This document shows positions 57,401-64,000 of a DNA stretch of 64,000 nucleotides, in pieces. The notes below the pieces were generated by a model. That model searched no databases, had not been told where the DNA came from, and was given only the letters and a program-made list of their open reading frames with translations. The position numbers were made by a program, and so were the translations under genes. This DNA is from Verrucomicrobiota bacterium (GTDB lineage: Bacteria; Verrucomicrobiota; Verrucomicrobiia; Verrucomicrobiales; Akkermansiaceae): assembly GCA_004293445.1 (NCBI GenBank), contig RDYP01000001.1, forward strand, positions 396,754-460,753, given 5' to 3'. Within the stretch, counting starts at the first letter, position 1; the number at the start of each line of letters is the position of its first letter.

Positions 57401-57720
57401 AGAAGGGCGATACGGTGCGTTTCACCATCCCGATGGTGGCCCAGAAGATCACCGCCAGCGACAAGATCGCCGCCACACGCGGTCAGATGGCCTTTCGTTA
57501 CGGACCGATCGTTTACTGCGTCGAGCGCGCCGATCAGGACATCCAGCGACCCATCGATCCGGACGCGCCTCTCCAAGTTGAATGGCAGGCCGACACGCTC
57601 AATGGCATCAAGGTAATCAGGGGCAAATGGGCAGATGGGAGCGAACTGCGAGCCATCCCCTACTACGCCCGCGCCAATCGCGAGGACTCCGCTTCGCGAC
57701 TTTGGCTACCGATCAAGTGA
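54469..57720 (+). CDS. secreted GH127 beta-L-arabinofuranosidase with shared N-terminal jelly-roll-like domain
   Basis: 1083 residues from ATG 54469, which gives signal peptide MKSIGTPLIACVLLHAPLDS ending near ARAE; the long upstream frame overlaps the remnant gene in another phase and is not coding. Residues about 24-215 are the shared domain (LYFKYTVTHPASN, RYYAGMSFFAGE, IWLNPDLDLAE). Next come an F5/8-type discoidin-like region (RWVQFDWTKPISTNSMEVFW) and a PKD-like unit. The GH127 (DUF1680) enzyme spans about 460-1080: SNAWVHQTVESMCIAL, EPDGYLQTAYTL, CESCSSCGLIFF and HVCPCCVGNIPR. The Cys cluster in these last two motifs corresponds to the zinc and nucleophile Cys site of HypBA1-like enzymes, with the neighbouring Glu present. 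It cleaves beta-L-arabinofuranose residues from plant glycans or glycoproteins. Confidence 0.88.
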   Translation: MKSIGTPLIACVLLHAPLDSARAEVLYRSAGPHLVSDNHAFPLPGLSLSRGANSTGTLYFKYTVTHPASNVGTERYYAGMSFFAGESETLGVGNATGTSAYGTFGSAGDRDLHSGMPEPGQFYQHVRPTDITTIVARVDFQSDADDNITIWLNPDLDLAESEQNPALVTSFTANANFDAIFLREAGERGDGWTFSEIAIAENPDDPGFFGKDKSGDFSPPFNLALVATASASQVSVDTSVAALNDDKVPANSLDRGPGCYGNGPSTDTRWVQFDWTKPISTNSMEVFWWDDQQGVRIPAAYRVKYWTGSDFAEVSSARGLGLLANVFNRTTFDTIRTTRLRLEIDGAETFSTGILEWRVIDSGDSPVFPPKVVAGVDRTVVLGGKTYLRGETKAWKHAEEIPLRWRKVSGPGTVIFADANAAQTTATFSALGEYRLALDAKDGEQIGTDELLATVVAAPTDERLDVVYTTPYSIDNPLWNDRAKALIVHWIPHCIDHIEDRSQDTGGIENFEEAAKAVRGEPHAPHKGLIFSNAWVHQTVESMCIALMVDAKGDKEILAAQERFRKTLESWIPIIISAQEPDGYLQTAYTLADRNQWRERWDPAHRENHEGYVAGYFIESAINHFTLTNGKDRRLYDAAKKLADCWVANIGAEQGKKAWHDEHQQMEQGLVRFGRFVNDVEHNGRGDAYIKLAKFLLDNRGHGADRQKYDQSHLPVREQYEAVGHAVRAVYSYSGMADVAAETGDADYKSAVMSLWDNIVNRKYYVTGGIGSGETSEGFGADYSLGHGAYCESCSSCGLIFFQYKLNLAYRDAKFADLYEETMYNALLGSVDLAGKNFYYQNPLDTNDARHPWHVCPCCVGNIPRTLLMVPTWTYAKDRKGINANLFIGSTIQVGEVAGTTVEMVQKTDYPWDGKVAMTVNPAEPREFELRIRIPNRDVSALYKGAPDADGLKEVELNGQPVAYEDRLGYAVIRRIWKKGDTVRFTIPMVAQKITASDKIAATRGQMAFRYGPIVYCVERADQDIQRPIDPDAPLQVEWQADTLNGIKVIRGKWADGSELRAIPYYARANREDSASRLWLPIK

Positions 57721-57870
57721 TTCCGGCAAATCCAACCACCTCGCATGACCATCCCGTTTCTCAAATACCCGCTGTCCGCCGCATTGCTAATCTACGCCCT
57801 TCCGCGCGCGAAACGCCACATTCCTGTCAGACATTCCCAATTGAAAACAATCCTCAACACGAAATCGACC

Positions 57871-59853
57871 ATGCGTCCTGCCTTCCTCGCTTCAGCCCTC
57901 ATCCTCTCCGCCCTTCCCGCCATCGCGCAGGTCAAACCCGCGCCAAAGGTACTTGTCGGGCACCTCTGCGCCACCTCGCCGCTCGGTATGGCCATGGTCG
58001 TCAACGATCGCGCCGCCCTGATGATCGAGCCGCAGTTCAGTAACCGTCCGAAGAACAATGCGGAAGTGCCGTCCGGAACCTCAGCTCCCGACGGTTCCTA
58101 CCTCAAAACCACCTTCAAACATCAGGAAGCGAACATCACCCTGACTTGGGGAAAATGCGGTCAGAAAGGCATCATGGCCGTGATGACCACCGACAAGCCG
58201 GTGGAGCTCGCCCTTCGCATGCAACGCGGTTGGCTCGATTTCCCCGCGGCCTGGAAATCCGTGCCCGGCGGCGTCGACGGCTATCTGGTGAACGGCCCGG
58301 ACGGCTATCTGCCAGCTTCTGTTAGAACGGACCCGGCACCCGTCCGCGTCGATGGAAACTATGCGGGTGAAGTCAACATGATCGTACAGTTCGATCCCAA
58401 CAAGCCGCTGCGCATCGCGGCGGGATTGGACGAACTTCCGAAGTTCGATCGCATCGCACCGGCGCTCGAAGCGTCCGGCAAGCGCTACGAAGCCTCACGA
58501 ATTTCCTCAAGCGGCGACTGGGGCGGCTTTCCCCAGGCGATCGCCGACGCACTGAACTACTCGCGCACCTTTAGCAGCTTCGACAAGCGTGCAGCGCACA
58601 TCGTCGGCCGCGGCTGGTGGATCTACGAGCACACCAACAATAACCCCGACATGGGTCCTTACTTCTGTTGGGACGCCTTCTTCAATGGCAACCTAGCCGT
58701 GCTCGAAGATCCCGAAGCTGCGCGCGACACCGTCCGCGGCGTGCTTGCCTACCAGTTGCCCGATGGCTTCATCGCCAATTACGCGCGCTGGGACATCCCC
58801 CAGGACAATGAACGGAACTTCTGCAGCATGGATCGATCCCAGCCGCCGGTCGGCTCGATGAGCGTTTGGAAAATGCATGAGCACCAGCCGGACCTCGATT
58901 TCCTCGCCGAGGTTTATCCGAAACTCGTGCTCTGGAACCAATGGTGGCCGAAGGCCCGCGACGGCAACCGCAACGGCTTGCTCGAATGGGGATCCGACCT
59001 CGGCCGCTACGACCTCGCCCGCCTCGAAACCGGCTGGGACGACACGCCGCACTACGATGGCACCCCGATGGTGGGTTCGCAAATGGCCGCCGATGCGGTC
59101 GACTTGAATGCACTGTGGTCGATGGACAACCATTACCTCTCCAAAATCGCCACCGCGCTCGGCAAGAAGGACGACGCCACGAAGTTCGCCGCCGCCCACG
59201 AAGCCCACAACCGTCGTATCAACGAGCATCTTTGGAACGAAGAGCTCGGTCTCTATTGCAGCCGCGCGTGGCAGGATCAGCCCGGCGGCCGCCCGACCTT
59301 CCTCACCCGCATCACCCCCTTCAATTTTTACCCGATGATCTGCGGCGCTCCCGACAAGGCCCGTGGCGAGCGCATGCTGCAATACTTCTACAAACCCGAG
59401 AAATTCTGGGGCGAGCGCATGATTCCCACCGTGCCTTACGACGATCCCGAGTGGGGCAAGCAGCACTATTGGAAAGGTCATGTCTGGGCCCCCTGCAACT
59501 GGCTCGTCTGGCAGGGCTTCAAGCGTTACGCCGATGCCACACACCGGGCCGAATTCGCCCGCCGCAGCGTCCGGCTCTTCATGCACCACTGGAACGAAGG
59601 CCGCCAATGCTACGAGAACTACCGTAGCGACATCGTGAAGGGCGGCGATCACCCGAACTACACCTGGGGTGCCCTGCTCAGCCTCATTGCCATCGAGGCG
59701 CTTTGTGACGTGGATGGCAACTTCAACCCCGTGCCCTACGAAGACAGCGGCATCACTGAGAACCTGACACTTCGCAACATCCCCTACGGCGGCAAGCTCT
59801 ACCGGATCGACGCCCGGGGCGGAAAGATTTCGGTCAAGCCGGAGCAACCTTGA
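57871..59853 (+). CDS. secreted GH63-like (MGH1-type) glycosidase
   Basis: 660 residues from ATG 57871 with signal peptide MRPAFLASALILSALPAIAQ; the frame runs upstream to 57745 but without a signal sequence. The N-terminal beta domain to about 215 is followed by an (alpha/alpha)6 domain: GWWIYEHTNNNPDMGPYFCW with DAFFNGNLAVLED near 265-285, ANYARWDIPQDN, LLEWGSDLGRYD, ETGWDDTPHYDG near 395 and KGHVWAPCNWLVWQGFKRY near 540. Conserved acids at W-DAFF and GWDD positions are present. Relatives act on alpha-glucosides or on sugar-glycerate compounds, and secreted ones occur in glycan loci. It starts 150 bases after the GH127 gene and probably belongs to the same set. Confidence 0.85.
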   Translation: MRPAFLASALILSALPAIAQVKPAPKVLVGHLCATSPLGMAMVVNDRAALMIEPQFSNRPKNNAEVPSGTSAPDGSYLKTTFKHQEANITLTWGKCGQKGIMAVMTTDKPVELALRMQRGWLDFPAAWKSVPGGVDGYLVNGPDGYLPASVRTDPAPVRVDGNYAGEVNMIVQFDPNKPLRIAAGLDELPKFDRIAPALEASGKRYEASRISSSGDWGGFPQAIADALNYSRTFSSFDKRAAHIVGRGWWIYEHTNNNPDMGPYFCWDAFFNGNLAVLEDPEAARDTVRGVLAYQLPDGFIANYARWDIPQDNERNFCSMDRSQPPVGSMSVWKMHEHQPDLDFLAEVYPKLVLWNQWWPKARDGNRNGLLEWGSDLGRYDLARLETGWDDTPHYDGTPMVGSQMAADAVDLNALWSMDNHYLSKIATALGKKDDATKFAAAHEAHNRRINEHLWNEELGLYCSRAWQDQPGGRPTFLTRITPFNFYPMICGAPDKARGERMLQYFYKPEKFWGERMIPTVPYDDPEWGKQHYWKGHVWAPCNWLVWQGFKRYADATHRAEFARRSVRLFMHHWNEGRQCYENYRSDIVKGGDHPNYTWGALLSLIAIEALCDVDGNFNPVPYEDSGITENLTLRNIPYGGKLYRIDARGGKISVKPEQP

Positions 59854-59874
59854 GATCCGGAAGAGCTTCGCAGG

Positions 59875-59897
59875 TTTCGAGCGTTCATCGCTCGAAA
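59875..59897. promoter_or_regulatory. 9-bp perfect hairpin between the GH63-like gene and the prepilin-like gene
   Basis: TTTCGAGCG at 59875-59883 is repeated inverted as CGCTCGAAA at 59889-59897 with loop TTCAT. It sits 14 bases before the next ATG. It could be a leader hairpin, an operator or a poor terminator. Confidence 0.35.
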
Positions 59898-59910
59898 AGA
59901 GTAACTCCAA

Positions 59911-62900
59911 ATGCAGGACACCTTCCACAGACGTTCGCGTCAGACTACCCGACTCCTAAGAGACGGCAGGTCCAGGGGTTTTGCTTTGGTCGTTACTCTC
60001 ACTCTGATGATTCTTTTAACGCTGATCGGGGTGGGGCTCCTCACGTTGAGTGGGATCTCACTGAGAACCGCCAGCCGCCAGGGCCACACCGACATCGCCA
60101 AGGCCAATGCGCGCCTCGCCTTGATGCTCGCGATTGGAGAGCTTCAGAAGAGCGCGGGGGATGACCGCCGGATCACGGCGGACGGTTCCATTTTGCAAGG
60201 AGCCACCCATGGCCATGCGGTGGGGGTCTGGAGGTCATGGTCGCCGAGGCAGATCGAGAACCCCACCAAAGCCGCTCCGGATTACGGGATTCAGAAAACG
60301 TCAGCATTCATGACTTGGCTGGTGTCTGGTGACCCGGTCGCCCTCAAGTCCAAGGATTGGGCGGTGGCCGGAGCTCTCAACGATCCGGTGAATCTATGCA
60401 CCATCGCCAAGGACGGCTATGAATTGGCGGGATCGAGGATTGAGGTGACGAACGGCACCGATTCAACGGGCAGACTCGCTTGGGTGGTCTCCCAGACCGC
60501 CACCAAGGCCAAAATCAATGTCGGAGGCCCTGAAGACGCCGAGCTCGTCGCCAACGACAATCTTCAAGCCCAGCCACGGCCTTCCCTAGGGCTTTCGACC
60601 GCATTCAACAATCCCACAGGGGAATGGAACCGCCGCGCGAACCGCGTGATCTCCATGTCGCAGGCGAAACTGGATACGGACGTTTGGAAGGACGACGCAG
60701 CATCCATCCAAGGCGGCGCCAATTTCACCGCGTACGGCTTCGGCCTCCTTGCGGACGTTGTCAACGGCGGCCTGAAAACCGACCTGTCCCTCGGCTTTGA
60801 AATCCCGGAGACCGAATTCACCAAGGACGAGTGGTCCGATGTCGCGAATCCCTTCCGATATGTGAATGTTCCGAGCCTGGGAACACCCTTCGCCGGCTAC
60901 AAAGGGCAGCGCCCCCTTTACAAACCCCTGAGGCCGAGCGGCGTTGTGAATGCCCGGCTGGATTTCACGTCGCCAGCTGTCCAGTTCGCGTTTCCCGCCG
61001 CGGCGGTTCCCACCTTCGCGACGCTTCGTTCTTTCTACCGCACACCCCGCTATCTCTACAGCACTCCGGACGGTCCCGCCGTATTCGAGCGCGGCATGGA
61101 CCACGTTTCTTTGAACCAAGCTCCTCCCGCTGGCTTGTCCTCTCCTCCATGGGCGACGCCTCCCGCACGGGCAACCCGGACGGCATATCGTCCAATTCTC
61201 GATCGGGTCCTCTTCGTGCTGAGCGTGGGAATTGGAACCGCTGACAATCGTGTGAGACTCGTCATCACGCCGCTTGTGACCCTCTGGAATCCATACAACA
61301 CCACCTTGGAAATTGAAGGCGCGGTCGCCTATCCGTGGATCGATGTTCCCTTCACCATGGACTGGACTTTCCGGAACGGCACCACCGGTCAGGAGACAAG
61401 GGCAAACAACACCTACATGTCGGGCCTGTTATACAGCCCGAGCGGGCGCAGCGCTGACCCGTATTTCTATGCGGCCATCACGGCCGATGGCCAACCCGGC
61501 GCAACCGAACCCATCCGTTTCCAACCCGGCGAAGTCCGGGTATTCGCGCCGGCAAACCCTAACAGAACGAATCTCAGGGAGACCGGCACCATCAGGCAAC
61601 GGACCGTGTTTCTCAGACCGGTCAACGATTCCAACCAACTTTCGGCTCGCGGTGGATTTGCCGTCGAAATCTTCAATCCTGCTGTCCCGTGGCTCAATTT
61701 CAATCGCGCCATGCAACAGTCGGAGAAGGTGGAGGTTGTTTTCAAGTCGGTGGTGGGAGAGCAGTATCCTTTCTTCATTTCCCTTGAAGACGCCACGCGT
61801 GCCAAGGGGACCGATCCTCAGCCCGCCAACCGCGGGCAAGCCATTGGCGATGTACAGACCCAGAACTTCACCCTGAATCAGTTCAAATCCCCGTGGCTCA
61901 GCCTTGCCCAGTTGAAGGTTGAGCCGCAGCCCTTCGGTGTCATCGAAACCTACCACCGCACGGCCTTGGACACCGCGTCAGGCCAGCGCTCGGATCTGGT
62001 GTTTACCGCCAATCCGCGCCAACCGTTCAACAACCGCTATCTTGCCCAGGGTGATTTCAAGTCGGGACCGCAATACGAGACCAAGGTGCGCGGCATCAGC
62101 TCGTTGAACGGCCTGCTCGAATCCCTGGATGGCCGGGGCTTCTACGGTGCCTCCAACAGCGCCGCCACCGGGAGGACGCATCTTTCGTTTTTCGAGGTTC
62201 CGCGTGCCCCGATGCTGTCCTTGGCCGGCTTCCAGCACGCCGACCTTTCGTTCAGCGCCTGCTCGACGGCCAACCAGTTCGCCAACAGTTGGGCCAGTGC
62301 CTATCTCTCCCGCTCCAGGACCGCCCTGTCCACGAACGCGAACGACGTGACCGGGCTCCCGGTATTCGATCACTGCTATCTCTCCAATGAAGCGCTCTGG
62401 GATTCCTTCTTCTTCAGCGGCGCCGCTCCTGACATCCAGCCGGGAAGCTCAGGCGGATCCCCCGCGATTTGGGACTCGGATGTCGGCGTGGCGCGAGTTG
62501 TCCGTTCGTTGGAGGACACCCTTCGTGATTTTGTTGAAGACCCGGAAGAATCCCCATTGAGAAACCCGAGATTCCACCTTCATCGGGGAGGGAAATCGAA
62601 TGACGATCTGATTGCCGATCTCACCAGCCCCGCAGGTTGCACGAAGATCGCGGCGCATCTCATGGTGGATGGCGCCTTCAATATCAATTCAACCCATGTC
62701 GAAGCCTGGGCGACCTTCCTCGCCGGTTTGCGCGGTAAGTCGTTCGACGTCACGAACGGTACGTCACCCGGCGGAGATTCATCCACGCTGTCGCGCTTCC
62801 GCAATCCGATTGGCAAGGCGAACGACAACTGGCAAGGCTTCCGCTCCTTGTCAGACAGCGAGATCAGGACGCTGGCAACGAAGATCGTGGACGAAGTAAG

Positions 62901-63393
62901 GCTTCGCGGTCCGTTTCAATCTCTTGGCGAATTCGTGAACCGCCGCATCGAGAATTCGGCGTTTGGATTGAAAGGAGCTATCCAGAGCGCGATTGATGCA
63001 TCGGATTTGAACAAAGCGGCGATGATCCAAACCTTTGATACCAGCAAGTATCCAAGCGCGGGAAAAATCAACATCGTTCCCAACAACACCGGAGTAGGCA
63101 TACCGGGTTACCTGACCCAGGCCGACGTGCTCCAGTCCATCGCTCCCGTGATTACTCCGCGTTCGGACACGTTTACGATCCGCGCTTATGGCGAGTCCAC
63201 TGACATGTCCGGGAAGGCCATGGCGAAGGCCTGGTGCGAGGCCGTGGTCCAGCGCGATCCCCGATTCGTCGACATGGTGGATCCTCCCACCAAGTCCCTT
63301 GACGAAGTCAATTCTATCAATCGGATCTTCGGGCGCCAATTCTCCATCGTTTCCTTCCGCTATCTCACTCCAGCCGAGGTGGGCGGTTCATGA
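59911..63393 (+). CDS. Verru_Chthon cassette protein A (prepilin-like)
   Basis: 1160 residues. The N-terminus has a short basic leader, then SRGFALVVTLTLMILLTLIG and VGLLTLSGISLRTASRQG, a type IV prepilin/PilX-like helix with Gly-Phe at the processing site. The region HTDIAKANARLALMLAIGEL continues the amphipathic helix. The rest is a long soluble domain without recognised catalytic motifs; segments such as LMVDGAFNINSTHVEAW and SLGEFVNRRIEN are typical of this family (TIGR02600-like, from memory). These proteins occur in four-gene cassettes (A-D) in Verrucomicrobium, Chthoniobacter and relatives and are thought to form a pseudopilus-like structure. No B, C or D gene lies upstream here, so they could lie beyond the window or be absent. 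Confidence 0.8.
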   Translation: MQDTFHRRSRQTTRLLRDGRSRGFALVVTLTLMILLTLIGVGLLTLSGISLRTASRQGHTDIAKANARLALMLAIGELQKSAGDDRRITADGSILQGATHGHAVGVWRSWSPRQIENPTKAAPDYGIQKTSAFMTWLVSGDPVALKSKDWAVAGALNDPVNLCTIAKDGYELAGSRIEVTNGTDSTGRLAWVVSQTATKAKINVGGPEDAELVANDNLQAQPRPSLGLSTAFNNPTGEWNRRANRVISMSQAKLDTDVWKDDAASIQGGANFTAYGFGLLADVVNGGLKTDLSLGFEIPETEFTKDEWSDVANPFRYVNVPSLGTPFAGYKGQRPLYKPLRPSGVVNARLDFTSPAVQFAFPAAAVPTFATLRSFYRTPRYLYSTPDGPAVFERGMDHVSLNQAPPAGLSSPPWATPPARATRTAYRPILDRVLFVLSVGIGTADNRVRLVITPLVTLWNPYNTTLEIEGAVAYPWIDVPFTMDWTFRNGTTGQETRANNTYMSGLLYSPSGRSADPYFYAAITADGQPGATEPIRFQPGEVRVFAPANPNRTNLRETGTIRQRTVFLRPVNDSNQLSARGGFAVEIFNPAVPWLNFNRAMQQSEKVEVVFKSVVGEQYPFFISLEDATRAKGTDPQPANRGQAIGDVQTQNFTLNQFKSPWLSLAQLKVEPQPFGVIETYHRTALDTASGQRSDLVFTANPRQPFNNRYLAQGDFKSGPQYETKVRGISSLNGLLESLDGRGFYGASNSAATGRTHLSFFEVPRAPMLSLAGFQHADLSFSACSTANQFANSWASAYLSRSRTALSTNANDVTGLPVFDHCYLSNEALWDSFFFSGAAPDIQPGSSGGSPAIWDSDVGVARVVRSLEDTLRDFVEDPEESPLRNPRFHLHRGGKSNDDLIADLTSPAGCTKIAAHLMVDGAFNINSTHVEAWATFLAGLRGKSFDVTNGTSPGGDSSTLSRFRNPIGKANDNWQGFRSLSDSEIRTLATKIVDEVRLRGPFQSLGEFVNRRIENSAFGLKGAIQSAIDASDLNKAAMIQTFDTSKYPSAGKINIVPNNTGVGIPGYLTQADVLQSIAPVITPRSDTFTIRAYGESTDMSGKAMAKAWCEAVVQRDPRFVDMVDPPTKSLDEVNSINRIFGRQFSIVSFRYLTPAEVGGS

Positions 63394-63415
63394 GTTCCAC
63401 GTCTCCTTCCCGCAA

Positions 63416-64000
63416 ATGAATCTCCGCTCGCTGCTATGCGCCATTTCAGTTCTAACCTCCGTTGCGTCCCTGGAGGCCGTTCCGCTGAAGGTGCTCGCGT
63501 GGAATGACGAAGTCGCCGCGCGCGAGTTGGCGATTTCCCATTCGAAAGGGACCGAGCAACTCCGTGATCTCCACCCCTCCCAACGATCCAAGGTGTATCA
63601 GGTCTCTCCCCGCGAAGGTGCGCCCGCAGTCCTTGTCGCTCTCGACAGGAAGGATGAGGAAGGCAATCCAGCCACTTCAGAAATCAGGATCACCAAGGGC
63701 GTCGAGAAGCCGCTTCTTATCCTTCTTCCCGACACTAAGGCCGCCAGCGGATTGCGCTTGCTGGTGCTGGACGACGATTTGGCAGGTTTCAACTGGGGCT
63801 CCATCCGGTTGGTCAACACGACGGGGAAACCACTCGTCTTCAAATGGGACAAGAACCTGATGGTCATCCCAGCCGGTTGGAAGCCCGTCCAGGTGAAACC
63901 CGGTGGCGCCGACCGCAACATGCAGGTTCAGCTCTTTCGTCGCGACCAAGCCGACCTGCCCCTGTATGCCTCCGTATGGGAACATCGTGACACCTATCGA
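63416..64000 (+). CDS. secreted hypothetical protein, 3' end beyond the window
   Basis: Open frame from ATG 63416 to the window edge (195 residues, no stop). It begins with a signal peptide (MNLRSLLCAISVLTSVASLE, cleavage near EAVP). The mature part is beta-rich and without recognised motif (LILLPDTKAASGLRLLVLDD, GSIRLVNTTGKPLVFKWD). The start is only 22 bases after the stop of cassette protein A, so it is in the same operon. Genes of this kind often accompany Verru_Chthon cassettes. Function unknown. Confidence 0.7.
   Translation, partial: MNLRSLLCAISVLTSVASLEAVPLKVLAWNDEVAARELAISHSKGTEQLRDLHPSQRSKVYQVSPREGAPAVLVALDRKDEEGNPATSEIRITKGVEKPLLILLPDTKAASGLRLLVLDDDLAGFNWGSIRLVNTTGKPLVFKWDKNLMVIPAGWKPVQVKPGGADRNMQVQLFRRDQADLPLYASVWEHRDTYR

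Overview
The window reads as a chromosomal piece of a Verrucomicrobiae bacterium, most like the Luteolibacter/Haloferula/Akkermansiaceae side of Verrucomicrobiales. The assignment rests on content, not on a search. It has two PEP-CTERM proteins ending in a VPEP motif, a hydrophobic helix and a poly-Arg tail. It has many autotransporter-associated beta-strand (PATR) repeat proteins, a Verru_Chthon cassette protein A, DUF1080 and cytochrome c fusion enzymes, and two sigma factors of types common in Planctomycetes and Verrucomicrobia. No rRNA, tRNA, CRISPR array, insertion sequence or integrase was recognised.

Left part (1-20.9 kb): two tandem PEP-CTERM/beta-helix surface proteins on the minus strand (the first cut by the window edge) and a secreted DUF1080 protein. 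Ordinary housekeeping genes follow: polyprenyl diphosphate synthase, nrdR, an unknown protein, a HIT protein, htpG (minus), an Uup-type ABC-F ATPase, a cytosolic GH63-like glycosidase, transaldolase, a CrtI-like desaturase (minus), gluQ with a tiny overlapping membrane gene, a cyclophilin, argH and a transglutaminase-like protein (minus). The 8.86-9.36 kb gap carries short repeats of dispersed-repeat type.

Right part (21-59.9 kb): a long, almost entirely plus-strand accessory locus of secreted carbohydrate-active proteins. It has two redox/cytochrome c fusion enzymes, a GH27 alpha-galactosidase fused to PATR repeats, a 2685-residue metzincin/cadherin/PA14/PATR/FN3 protein, a GH78 alpha-L-rhamnosidase, a CBM-fused (alpha/alpha)6 glycosidase, a GH127 beta-L-arabinofuranosidase and a GH63-like glycosidase. 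Two regulatory pairs are embedded in it: sigma factor + transmembrane anti-sigma-like protein (28.9-31.0 kb) and ECF sigma + membrane Ser/Thr kinase (50.9-53.8 kb). The enzyme set (alpha-galactose, alpha-L-rhamnose, beta-L-arabinofuranose) would suit a branched plant or algal polysaccharide such as rhamnogalacturonan I or arabinogalactan. No SusC/SusD pair or transporter is present.

The most interesting point is how modules are reused. The outer domain of the anti-sigma-like protein is homologous to the N-terminal domain of a glycosidase and of a cytochrome/DUF1080 enzyme in the same locus, which suggests a polysaccharide-sensing anti-sigma system resembling clostridial RsgI. A second domain of about 190 residues follows the signal peptide in four proteins of otherwise unrelated architecture. 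Decaying pieces are visible too: a frameshifted copy of the first domain and a 125-residue internal-deletion derivative of the glycosidase.

The right end (59.9-64 kb) starts a prepilin-like Verru_Chthon cassette protein A and a secreted protein that runs off the window.
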